Source: Helicoverpa zea
Lineage: Eukaryota > Arthropoda > Insecta > Lepidoptera > Noctuidae
Assembly (NCBI RefSeq): GCF_022581195.2
Contig: NC_061472.1
Coordinates: forward strand, 5,642,001-5,706,000
Direction: 5' to 3'
Length of the DNA stretch: 64,000 nucleotides
The position numbers and the translations under genes were made by a program. Positions 24,596 through 34,397 of the stretch are shown piece after piece (positions within the stretch are counted from its first letter, which is position 1; every line of letters starts with the position of its first letter). The notes below the pieces were generated by a model. That model was not told where the DNA came from and made no database searches. It was given only the letters and a program-made list of their open reading frames with translations.

Positions 24596-24828
24596 TGGCC
24601 AGCCCGCTCACCAGATTTAAATCCAATAGATTTTTTTACTGGGGAGCACTAAAAGAAAAAGTTTATTCCAAGCCGATTGAAAATGTAGAGGAGCTTCGGC
24701 AGAGAATAGCGGAGGCAGCCGAATTCATAAATAATAGGAGATACGCCCGACAAATATGTAGATGTTTTTTAAGACGATGTCGTGCATGTATTGCTGCTGA
24801 AGGACGACAGTTCGAACATCTCTTGTAA
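24596..24828 (+). pseudogene. Mariner-type transposase C-terminus, right arm
   Basis: This is the mirror copy on the + strand. It keeps four more upstream residues (W-P-A-R before SPDLNPID) and ends GRQFEHLL-stop at 24826-24828. It has seven T in the run at 24631-24637 where the left arm has eight, so the frame is broken between SPDLNPID and FFYWG. Confidence 0.85.
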
Positions 24829-24952
24829 ATAATAATAAATCTTACCTTCAATTTAAACTGAGTTTCATTTTTGTCGCCTACTAATTACTAACTTTAAATA
24901 ACGTAGGTAACTTATCTCTATCTCTATCTAAGATATTAGTCGTTAAAGGCCC

Positions 24953-25101
24953 TAATCTAGGATTGGGTCTGGTTTCCCTTCGGGCTTGCGGAGGTCTGAT
25001 GGCAGTCGCTCTGTGTAAAAACCAGTATCCTCGCCGAATCCCCTAGGTTAGGTAGCCGACCCCGTGAGATATGGGAAAAGGCTAGGAAGATGATGATGAA
25101 C
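24953..25101 (+). mobile_element. SINE tail in right palindrome arm
   Basis: Mirror copy of 23953-24100. Its presence in both arms places the SINE insertion before the inverted duplication, or implies that conversion has since equalised the arms. Confidence 0.65.
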
Positions 25102-25656
25102 TTATCTCTATCTACAGGCGTCCCGATCTGTCCCACAGAGTATGGCTGACTCACTAAGAATTTATGAACTTATTATGATGTGAGTTTTCTTAGAAACATT
25201 TTTTTTTCTTATTTGGGAAATAAAGTGGTAAATGTTATACCATTTTAGAATCCCTATAAAATGCGCCAACTTTTTGAGTTACTTGCCAAACTGACGTAGA
25301 ACATTTTTTTTTCAGTACAGTCAGTTGAAGTTGAGAGAATTAATAATCTGGAATACAGTTTGGAATTAAAACCCACATTTTCTTCCAAACCGGAGCAGTT
25401 AGGGTGGGATGTCGGGTTACACATTACAGAAACACTATTCAGAATTGCAAACCAAAAAAAATAATTGGAGTAAGTTAAGATTTGTGGCAACAGGAGTCCA
25501 AAAATCATCACAGGGTGTACATTTTTCAAAAAAAGTAATATTGAAATAACTTTAAAAATAAATACGATAAATTTTTTATTTTATTTTTCTGATGACCACA
25601 ATAAGCAGCAGAATCACCCAGTTGCGGCTTGACGTCGACTTCTGGGACACCCTGTA

Positions 25657-27530
25657 TATAGGACCTTGATAGAAATAACTTCTATATCTGCCATCTTCTG
25701 TCTGGATTTTAATAGGTCTGAGTTTAGGATTCTAAATTATTCAGAGTCAAAGTATTTATTATTAGTAATACATAGGTAAAAATAAAATGTAGATCTTAAA
25801 AATAAAATAGTGCTATTGATTGTTATTGAAAAATGAAGTAAAGATACTTTAGTTGAACCCATGAATCAAACATAGACACACAACTTTACTAATCACACTT
25901 TGACCAAATTAATCGAATGACGAGAATCGATACCTACGAACATAAATCGCGATCAACAAAAGCACTTCTAATCGATTCAAAAACCCCTCGTGTGTCAGCA
26001 ATTTTATGATAAAAGTGCTAGTAGCAACAAGATTACATTTTTCAACTGTTAAAGCAAGCTCGTAAGGAAACTTGTGACAATGTAGTACTTACTCGCAACT
26101 TTAGTCCATATGCAGTGTAAACGTACAGGTGCGTGCAAAAGTGTTGGGGTGATGCTGGTTTTATTAAAATGGGGAGTGATATTCTTGTTGGATGGTTGCA
26201 ATAAATGTGTGAACATCTTTTGTCTGTTGTGTTAAAAATATTTGGTTTTTATTCGAGTATGTCTCAAAAAATATTAATAAGTATTACCTATTACTATGTT
26301 TTTAATAATTTGTGAACCTATGCACAAAGATTTAACTTAATTGATGCTTCTCATAATGTGTTCTCAAATACATTATTTCTACTCTGTTGAAAACCTAAAC
26401 TACAATATAAAACTACAGCTATCCACCTTCATATTAAACTATTATTATAGGTATTAAGGAATTCGATGCCAAAGAAACTGCTTTTAAAACAAAATTGTAT
26501 TCACTAACTCTAAAATAAAGAAAATTCATATTGTCACTCCTTACCACAAAATGTCGCAACAAACGCTCATTTTCATACCACGAATATATAAAATGCTGTC
26601 AGCGATATGAAAATTTTAAATCAGAATTTTAAACGAAATATTGTAGAGTTTTCTCGGTGAATGTACTTTCAGTAGAACACTACTTGGCACTCTTGCGTTA
26701 TATGCGTTTTGCATAATACTTAACCATATATTTTAGCACGGAAGTGCTCTGTGTATGAAAGTATGTCTGGAATATTTACAAAAAAAAACTCACAGAAAAT
26801 ATTTTTGAGTTTGTTTGTGAAAACATTTTTTTGGCAAATTAGGTGAGAATTCGTAATGCTTTTAGGTTTTAAGAAAGTATGTGTGTGTGTTATTTTTGTA
26901 TTACCGAATTACTCAAATGTAAACATACTGTTCCGAGTACCTAGTAATAAGTATAACGAAAAGCCAAATACCTAGCTTATTTTTTTGTATTTGGTTTTGA
27001 GGTAGAAAAACCGGAGATCTGCTTCAGAAACTTTTATTTATTTATCATACTTTTCATTGCAATACTTGATAAAGGATCTTAACCTGACCTCACTTTAGGA
27101 GCCAATTGATTAGTTACACCAAACTTCAAGCATTAAGCGATAAACCTAGCTTACCTAAATAACATCTAAGTAAGTTAAAACAAATCTAAGATAATATCAA
27201 CAGGAAAAAGTCCTCAGTCAACGCAGACAGAATTCTCAGTAAAACTTGACAATGTATACGAAACTTACACAAGCTGTACATACGTAAAGGGTGTTCTATT
27301 TACAATTCTAATGCTGACCGTACTTATCCCACCTATACCGAGCTTGCCTAATGTGAATCGATCTGAACGTGAAACCCTGCGTTTTAGTCACATTACTAGT
27401 ATGTACCTAGTAGGTACTGTCAGCCACAAAGTTGATAAACACAATTAAAATTACAACATATAAAAGCAGTAATTTATTTTAATTTTCAACAAAAACTACC
27501 AGTGACCAAGATTAAAAAAAAAAGAAAAAA
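25657..27530. other. AT-rich intergenic DNA, no gene seen
   Basis: No recognisable gene, terminal repeat or repeat family in about 1.9 kb. Confidence 0.45.
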
Positions 27531-27802
27531 CAACCGGCCAAGTGCGAGTCGGACTCGCTCACGAAGGGTTCCAGAGAGGTACCAGAGCAAAAATTAGCAA
27601 AAAAATCCAAAATATTTATTTTATTCTAGTTTTCAGTATTTGTTGTTATAGCGGCAACAGAAATACATCATCTGTGAAAATTTCAGCTCTCTATCACGGT
27701 TAATGAAACACAGCCTGGTGACAGACGGACGGACGGACGGACGGACGGACAGAGGAGCGAAAACAATAGGGTCCCGTTTTACCCTTTGGGTACGGAACCC
27801 TA
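27531..27802 (+). repeat. Widespread lepidopteran repeat (GGCCAAGTGCGAG family)
   Basis: It starts CAACCGGCCAAGTGCGAGTC and holds GAAGGGTTCC near the start. A (GGAC)n array lies at 27725-27754, and it ends GGGTCCCGTTTTACCCTTTG and GGTACGGAACCCTAA. The start and end motifs GGGTTCC/GGAACCC are inverted. The family is very common in moths; I leave its class open. Confidence 0.7.
27725..27754. repeat. (GGAC)n microsatellite
   Basis: About seven tandem GGAC units inside the repeat at 27531-27802. Confidence 0.95.
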
Positions 27803-28435
27803 ATGACCGATTTATTTTGTAGTTTTTTTGTTTTTTTTTTTAACTATTTTTTTATTTTATACTTTTTTTCGTATTCTTGAAGTGGGTCAAATTAAGATTC
27901 CAAGATTTTCTTACACACATAGTTACAAGTGAAGCTAATATTAAGCGTGTTAAAAAAAAAAAAACATTCACATGCTCATCTCACCGTACTGCAGACATAC
28001 CGACAATATCGTTTTCCAATCGTCCGTAAGCAAATCGCAGTCAGACTTGGCGATCATTGAGCACATACAGAGTGCGTGGAATTGGAGATATGCCTAATCG
28101 TTAAAATATGAAATATAATAACTTTAAACAGTGACTTTATAGTAGTCATGACAGTTACTTAAGTGACATTTAGTGTTCAGATATTTTGTGAGTTTGATTG
28201 CGTTGATGCACTTTTGTCATTGACTATACATGCGATGTCTGGCGTATCATTATTCATCTGGTGTCGTGTTTCCGATGACTGACGAGTTGCATGACAGAAT
28301 GGCTCCCTTTACTTAGGTACTATTTACTATGCACTTGCCAGTCTCAAAGAAATAACAATAATAAAACTAAACTTAATTTTCACTTTAATTACACTTATAC
28401 TGCAGTCGTCGGATTATAAATATTATCTTGTATGT
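27803..28435. other. AT-rich spacer, retroposon-like scrap
   Basis: GTGAAGCTAATATTAAGCGTGT near 27928 matches the end motif at about 53246-53266 (GTGAAGCTAATAAAAAGCGT), so it is probably a small repeat end. Otherwise nothing was seen. Confidence 0.4.
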
Positions 28436-28556
28436 CTCTACAAGACCACGGGACTAGAAAGTCCTGGATTTTTTAAAGCAAACGTGAGGCCGAATCCCAG
28501 AAACTGGAGCCCTTTTGAGACAACTTTTATGAAATGGTGACACAAAATCAAGTTAA
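28436..28556 (-). repeat. Non-LTR retrotransposon 3' UTR fragment
   Basis: Its reverse complement (TTGTGTCACCATTTCATAAA, GTTGTCTCAAAAGGGCTCCA, ...TTCGGCCTCACG) matches the + strand sequence at about 42920-43015, so both come from one retroelement family. Confidence 0.65.
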
Positions 28557-29129
28557 TAAATCATTATAAAAGAAACATACTATTTAGAAAAGAGTTGTAG
28601 AAATGCTTAACAATAAAACTAGTTGCTCTATAAATTTAACATTTAATATTTTTTTGTGTGTATTTGATTATAAATTCAGTGGTTGACATTCAACTAGTCA
28701 ATAAAAGTAATTCTCTCCCGAGATTTACGACATTTGGCCGTAGGTAGGAAACAAATGAGTAAAAGCTGATGCGTGGGTTTCAGAAATATATTCAAAAGGT
28801 CATCTTTATGTACAAAAAAGCTTGGCATTTATTTAAGTCTGGCTAACGCCAAATTGCAAATTTACATACCTGTGTAAACGTACCTAGTATTCATTAATAT
28901 GGGCTGTTTAATTGACAAAACACTCTGTCAACCACCTCTCAAAAATGTATTACTAGTACATACCTATACGCAATTTGATAATTTTTCACAAAATCAGAGA
29001 CCTACTGGGCTGACATAGTGTAGTCTCAATATAATGACATTTCATCGACACGAAAGAAGAAGAAGAAGAGGCCTACTATTCAATGTAGGTACAAACTTGA
29101 ATCTTTACTTAAACTTATAAATTCGCAAG
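28557..29129. other. Spacer, no gene seen
   Basis: Only a short GAA-rich run (29052-29069) stands out. Confidence 0.4.
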
Positions 29130-29280
29130 TTACTATATATGTCTATCTCTCTGCACGATTTTCACGCCAAAACTATTTAAACTCTTTAAATCAAAGCTAT
29201 ACAGATAATCTAAAGCCTGAGAAAGGACATAGGCTACTACATATCAATCTGGGTACGGAGAGAAGTTTCCCCAGAAACCG
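29130..29280 (+). mobile_element. Helitron-like fragment
   Basis: It contains CACGATTTTCACGCCAAAAC, ACAGATAATCTAAAGCCTGA and GACATAGGCTACTACATATC, the usual Helitron body, and stops where the next coding fragment begins. Confidence 0.5.
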
Positions 29281-29289
29281 TGGAAAATA

Positions 29290-29634
29290 ACTAGTAATAC
29301 TACTCTTGCACCATCTCACCTTCCTAGCTCGGCGCGATGTGCTGGTTCCGCTGCTGCGGCTGCAGAGAACCTCAAACGGCGCAAATATAGCACCCTGGTT
29401 GGTAACTATACCTTTGAGCCGTTTGGGGTTGAAACCCTCGGGCCGTGGGGTCCAAGTGCTCATCTGCTTTTTAAAGATCTGGCAAAGCGACTTGCTGACA
29501 CTTCAAGTGACCCAAAGGCTGGTTTTTATTTTGGTCAAAAATTAAGCATTGCCATCCAACGTGGCAATGCTGCCAGCCTCTTGGGTACACTCCCGGTGGG
29601 CAGCGATGAGGAGTTTTTTGATGCCATTTTTTAG
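29290..29634 (+). pseudogene. C-terminal fragment of a retroelement protein
   Basis: A 114-codon open stretch without its own start ends in TAG at 29632-29634. It reads NYTFEPFGVETLGPWGPSAH, LLFKDLAKRLADTSSDPKAG, YFGQKLSIAIQRGNAASLLG and EEFFDAIF. The blocks FE-FGVET-GPWGP and GQ-LS-AIQRGNAAS recur, from memory, at the end of many retroelement-encoded proteins in invertebrates. I cannot name the domain or its function. No stop interrupts the fragment, so it is either young or by chance intact. The LINE at 29641 was inserted just downstream of its stop. Confidence 0.6.
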
Positions 29635-29896
29635 CTGTATATATTTATTTATTTATTTAATAGTTTGTACACATAAAACACAAAGAAGAATAAATAATAG
29701 AAACAATAGTACAAGGGCACAGCTTATCTCTAAAGAAATTTCTTCCAGCAGGCCCGTTGTGGGAGAGTTAGAATAAAAAGAGATAGGTACAGATAGACAG
29801 TGTAAAAAGAAAGAAGATATAACCAATATATAATCACTAACATAAACTACTTAAATACATATAAATAAATATACATACAATAAATACTATATGCAA

Positions 29897-32836
29897 CTAT
29901 GACAGAGAGGAAAGATAGTGTTCTTTCAACTTGCGTTTAAACACAGCAACAGTCTGGCAGCTCCTCACCTCAGGCGGCAACTTATTCCACAGCCGTACAG
30001 CGTGCACGGTGAAAGAATAGGAGTAGAAGTCAGTGGAGTGGGAAGGGATTTTAAGAAGGGATTTGAGATGAGTCCTGCAGGACGCATCAGGTGAGCGGAG
30101 AAAGGAGAAACGTTCCCGCAGGTAGGTTGGAGATTTAGGATTAAAGAGGATATTAAAAAGAAGACACAAAATGCGAGTGTTCCTGCGAAGACGGATTGGG
30201 AGCCACTTGAGTTCCTTGCGAAAGTGTGAAACATGATCATACTTTTTAAGATTAAAAACAAAACGTATACAAAGATTTTGCAAGCGCTCAAGTTTATTTA
30301 AAAGCTCCTCTGTGGCATCCAGATAACAGGCATCAGCGTAATCTATGATGGGTTGGATGAGAGTCTGAGCAAGAGATATTTTGGTTTTCAATGGCAAAAA
30401 GTATTGGAGGCATTTCAGCGCATGGAAAGTGCAGTAAACTTTACGACTAACTTCATTGACTTGAGCTGTCCACGATAAGTTCATATCAAATGTAATACCC
30501 AGGTTTTTTGCTGTATTAGCGTAGTCAGTCTGAACCCCATTCAAACCTAGAGGTGGTAGCGACGCAACATCTAGCCTGCTACGCATGTATCTGCTGCCAA
30601 TGATCATGGCCTGAGACTTCCTGGGATTAATTTGCAGCCCAAAGGACTGCGCCCAATCACCAATCGCATCCAGGTCACGATTCATGGCAGCAATGGCAGC
30701 TTCTGCATCAGTACAGGGAAAATGTCTGTAAAGCTGCAAGTCGTCTGCGTAGAGATGGAAGTGGGAAGAAATGACCTTTGTGACAGAGTCAATGAAAATA
30801 GAAAACAGGAGAGGGGAGAGAACGCCACCTTGAGGTACACCCGCAGTGAGATTGCACCAACTAGAGGTCAAGTTATCGAGGCGAACACATTGTGAACGGC
30901 CTTTTAAATAAGAATCAAACCAACTTAGGGTGGAAGGGGAAATATTTACAGATTTAAGAATACCAAGTAGGATATCAAAGTCAACAGAGTTAAAGGCACT
31001 GCTAAAATCAAGAAGGATGAGTAAGGTGAGAGATTTGTTCTCCATCGCGAGGCGAATGTCATCAGTGACCTTCAACAATGCCGTTGATGTACTGTGACCA
31101 GGCCGAAAGCCAGATTGAAACGGACTCAGCAGATCCATTCTGTCTATATACGCAGTCAGCTGACGGTGAACAAGATGCTCAAGAACTTTAGAAAGGAATG
31201 GGAGTATAGAGATGGGTCTAAAATCTGTCAAAGCTATAGGATTAGAAAGTTTGGGCAAAGGAATAACAATAGCTGCTTTCCATAGATCGGGAAAGGTGCC
31301 GGAGAACAAGGAAAAATTAAAAATGTGAGTCAAAACAGGAAGGACAGAGGAAAGAGTGAGGGAAATCATTCGCGAGCATATGTCGTCGTTGCCAACTGCA
31401 TTAGACGAGATCGAAAGAATTGACTTTTTCACATCATCCAAAGTCACAGCACACCACTCGAAAGGAGGGCAATCAGGCAACGGCACACTAGCCAGCCTGC
31501 TCAGAGTATTGGCCCTGACGTGCGCACCCAAACGAACAGGAGGAGAGGAGAAGTGATTGTTAAGAGCACACACGTCAGTGTCACCACTAGGAGCAGCCGC
31601 AGTTTTACCGATACCGATAGATTTTAAAAATTTCCAAACCTCAGAGGAATTACGGTTATCAAGAGAATTGTGGAAGTAGCGTCTCTTAGCATCTCTGCAC
31701 ATTCGACTGCAGCGGTTACGTAAAGTTTTGTACGCTATGAGGTTACGCTCAGACGGACTACGCTTCAGCCTCCTCTTCGCCCTATCACGACTGGCCATCA
31801 ATTCCTTGATAGCAGGCGTGAGCCAAGGAGCCGGAATATTCCTTACTTTAATTCGACGAATAGGAGCGTGGCTGTCGAACAAATTTAACAATTTAGCGTT
31901 GAAGCAATTAACCATTTCGTTGATGCAGTCGTACTCAAAAATACAGGACCAGTCAATGAGATCTGCATCACGCTTTAACGCCTCCAAGTCAATGCCCTTG
32001 TAATTCCGAAGGAAAAGGTACTGTGGCTTTCGCTTAGGAGGACGAATCCTGTAAGACAGAAAGATGAAATCGTGGTAGGAAAAACAAGCAGTAAGCTGTC
32101 CGTGAAAAGAAACATTGCTGATCTTAGATACAATCATAAGATCGAACAGGGAAGGAGTACAATTGGGAAAGTGGTGAGTAGCAGAAAGAGGTAAAATACT
32201 AAGATTGAAAGAAGAAAGGAGAGATTTAAGTTTATACGCTCGACTGTCATCCTTAAGCAAACAAGTGTTAAAGTCACCCATGATAACTACATGCTCGTAC
32301 AAGGGACAATAATCATATAACAGAGAGTCTAACATGTCAAAGTAATTTACATTAAGATTAGGACTATATAATACTCCAAGAAGTAACTTGGTGCGATTAA
32401 GGAGAATTTCAAGAAATAGATACTCTGCTGATTCCGAGTACAATGAAGGCGAAGCACTGACGATCTTAAACGGGACATCGGCCCGCAAGTACATGGCGAC
32501 GCCCCCACCTCCCTTTCCAGTTCTGTCATTACGAACCAGAACAAAACCAGGGAGGGCATAGTGAGTAGACAGAAGTGAAGGTTTCAAAAAAGACTCGGAA
32601 ATCAACAGAGCATCAAGATGCGCACTGTCAATAGATGCCAGAAGATCGGAGTAGTGACCAGGAACACTTTGAGCATTTATGTGGGCTATGTTGAAATTGT
32701 TGGGGTAAGGAGATAGAAGTGAGGAGATCTGATCACCCAACGTCAGAGGGGCAGAAGAGTTGCTATCCACACTGACAAAACTGTCGGAAGTTGAAAAGCA
32801 AGAGAAAAAACTATCATCTAAGCAAAAATCATCCAT
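29897..32836 (-). CDS. LINE ORF2: endonuclease-reverse transcriptase
   Basis: A 979-residue protein nicks target DNA and reverse-transcribes the element RNA there. Residues about 45-270 form an exonuclease-endonuclease-phosphatase fold: NIAHINAQSV, LLISESFLK, GGGVAMYLRADVP, VIMGDFNTCL and SLFDLMIVSK. The final SDH block reads FSYHDFIFLS, so the usual Asp before His is Tyr here and an Asp follows. Residues about 480-760 form the reverse transcriptase: TDFRPISILPFLSKVLE, GFRPGHSTSTALLKV, LILLDFSSAFNSVD, GVPQGGVLSPLLFSIF and the active-site FHLYADDLQLY. A thumb and C-terminal region follow (GITFDMNLSW, LKWLPIRLRRN). No RNase H is evident. Length and order fit the CR1/Jockey group; the exact clade needs a tree. 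It reads open from start to stop, so it may be functional apart from the SDH change. Confidence 0.95.
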   Translation of the reverse strand: MDDFCLDDSFFSCFSTSDSFVSVDSNSSAPLTLGDQISSLLSPYPNNFNIAHINAQSVPGHYSDLLASIDSAHLDALLISESFLKPSLLSTHYALPGFVLVRNDRTGKGGGGVAMYLRADVPFKIVSASPSLYSESAEYLFLEILLNRTKLLLGVLYSPNLNVNYFDMLDSLLYDYCPLYEHVVIMGDFNTCLLKDDSRAYKLKSLLSSFNLSILPLSATHHFPNCTPSLFDLMIVSKISNVSFHGQLTACFSYHDFIFLSYRIRPPKRKPQYLFLRNYKGIDLEALKRDADLIDWSCIFEYDCINEMVNCFNAKLLNLFDSHAPIRRIKVRNIPAPWLTPAIKELMASRDRAKRRLKRSPSERNLIAYKTLRNRCSRMCRDAKRRYFHNSLDNRNSSEVWKFLKSIGIGKTAAAPSGDTDVCALNNHFSSPPVRLGAHVRANTLSRLASVPLPDCPPFEWCAVTLDDVKKSILSISSNAVGNDDICSRMISLTLSSVLPVLTHIFNFSLFSGTFPDLWKAAIVIPLPKLSNPIALTDFRPISILPFLSKVLEHLVHRQLTAYIDRMDLLSPFQSGFRPGHSTSTALLKVTDDIRLAMENKSLTLLILLDFSSAFNSVDFDILLGILKSVNISPSTLSWFDSYLKGRSQCVRLDNLTSSWCNLTAGVPQGGVLSPLLFSIFIDSVTKVISSHFHLYADDLQLYRHFPCTDAEAAIAAMNRDLDAIGDWAQSFGLQINPRKSQAMIIGSRYMRSRLDVASLPPLGLNGVQTDYANTAKNLGITFDMNLSWTAQVNEVSRKVYCTFHALKCLQYFLPLKTKISLAQTLIQPIIDYADACYLDATEELLNKLERLQNLCIRFVFNLKKYDHVSHFRKELKWLPIRLRRNTRILCLLFNILFNPKSPTYLRERFSFLRSPDASCRTHLKSLLKIPSHSTDFYSYSFTVHAVRLWNKLPPEVRSCQTVAVFKRKLKEHYLSSLS

Positions 32837-33018
32837 AAATATTTAAAGAAATATATATATAAAAATAAAAAATAGGTATAAAATAATAAAAAAAAAAATA
32901 AAAAAAAAATATCCGTAACTCTTGGCTATTTTAACTCACCACACAACAGTCGCAAAAAAGCAAGAGAATTAAACAAACAGTACGAAAAAAAACAATACAC
33001 GCTACATTGACACTGAAT

Positions 33019-33988
33019 CATAGATATAATATTACTAAACAAGATTGCGCACGCTCAAAATATATATTTACGAAAATGAACTCTATTCTAACGCAATAAG
33101 GTACTAAATTGGTTGCATAATACACAGAGGCAAATCCGAGCCGAGAGGGATAGTTCGAACGGAGGCCGTTTGTCTCTTTCTAACACCTTGCCAGCATAAA
33201 AAAATGTTGTGATCAAAAGTTTTGTCTTCCCAAAAACAATTGAATCACTTATATTTTTATCTTATTTTAACAATTGTAAGTCAACAAATTAATAACAATC
33301 GCATTAATTTATTCGTATTTATTATTAAAACATAAACAACATAAATTTTCATTTTGCTTTTTTTTATTTTCTAGCGGTAACCCTGAACATTCTTGGCGCG
33401 TAATCAGCATTTAAAATTTTGTTTATATTTTTTTGTATTAAATCAATTTAAACTATTAAAATGGTGAAAAAGTGTTGCGTTTCTACTTGCAAAAGTGAAT
33501 CCTATGGTGGTTGCAATATATCGTTCCACAGGTTAGCTAATAATAACATTTTCGTAAACCAAACAACTAGGGTGCCCATGAATTCTTGTAACGAGTCAAA
33601 ATATGGGTGATGGATTTTAAAACTGTTGTACTATTGTTATAGCTTCCCAAAAAATGAAGAAAGGCGACATAAATGGCTCAGCAGTCTATATATGAAGTAG
33701 AAATACAAAAAAAAACAGTCTTCACTTCGAATCTTCCTGCTTTTATACTGCTAATTTCCGCTAATTATTAAAAGCCTTTATTATTATCTTAAGGTCACAA
33801 ACTGCGTAAGTTAAAACTTCAATACTAATCTGTGTTTAATAATCTTAGCAAATTCGGATTTGTCTCACATAGCTTAATCTCATAGTCACCCTATTAGAAA
33901 GGGACAGACAGCCTCCGTACCAACTGTTTCACTCGGCTCGTTTTTTGGGTTTATATGCGCAGTCCTGTTTACTAATATTATGTCTATG
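33019..33988 (+). mobile_element. P-element-like non-autonomous transposon
   Basis: An 8-bp direct duplication CACTGAAT flanks it exactly (33011-33018 and 33989-33996), the target length of P elements. The ends are inverted repeats of about 33 bp: CATAGATATAATATTACTAA at left and, read inward, CATAGACATAATATTAGTAA at right, both running on to GCGCA. A second inverted pair lies inside (CGAGCCGAG near 33137 and CTCGGCTCG ending at 33940, extending through ACGGAGGC and CTTTCTAA), like the subterminal repeats of P elements. It carries a spliced THAP exon and no catalytic domain. It sits between ORF1 and ORF2 of the LINE and breaks neither. Confidence 0.85.
33461..33700 (+). pseudogene. THAP zinc-finger exons, truncated
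   Basis: P-element transposases bind DNA through an N-terminal THAP (C2CH) finger. Exon 1 (33461-33531) encodes MVKKCCVSTCKSESYGG and CNISFHS, and stops at a GTTAGC donor after CACAG. A 111-base intron (33532-33642) ends in TTATAG. Exon 2 (33643-33700) continues FPKNEERRHKWLSSLYMK, then a stop. The product is 42 residues. It has the first Cys pair (C-x-x-x-C), the FH-FP block and the Trp typical of THAP, but ends before the second Cys-His pair and the AVPTM box, so no complete finger can form. No GTPase or RNase-H-like transposase region follows. Confidence 0.75.
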
Positions 33989-34397
33989 CACTGAATACAA
34001 ATAATAATAACAAAAAATTAAAAAAACAGAAAACGAGAATAACAGTATAAAAATAAATAAAGAAAAGTGGCAACACAAATAAAAGTACGGACATCAGTAA
34101 GCTAAGCGAGAATAGCAATGACATTAAAAATAAAAAATTAAAGATGTTGACAACTAATTAATGTCAAATGGAACTGTCATTGTCAAACAGAACCACTTGT
34201 CAAACAAATGATACATAAAATAAACACAAATTGAAGTGAAATCGAAAAAAATAAAAATAAAAGCTAGCTACCGACGTTAAATAAAAACAAGAACGTACGT
34301 GGTCGAGTATGTACCGACATTACACACACAAAAAGTAAGACACACAAAAGAGAACTATAAAATTAGGAAGTTAAAGCGGAAAGTGACAAAGCAACAT

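Larger units (their letters stand above)
23401..25654. mobile_element. Palindromic mariner-type element, about 1.05-kb arms
   Basis: Both ends read CAGGGTGTCCCAGAAGTCGA inward, and each is flanked by TA (23399-23400 and 25655-25656), the Tc1/mariner target. The left arm 23401-24448 is the near-perfect reverse complement of 24605-25654, with only scattered single-base differences; a 156-bp centre separates them. Each arm holds the last part of a transposase gene, its 3' untranslated region and a SINE-tail insertion. The element therefore consists of two copies of the 3' half of one transposon, head to head, with the 5' half missing. The TA on both sides suggests it moved, or was fixed, as a palindrome. 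Confidence 0.9.

Noticed and set aside
23526..25529. Pair of 91-residue frames as duplicated genes
   Set aside because: They are mirror images in the non-coding 3' part of the palindromic mariner element; identity comes from the inverted repeat.
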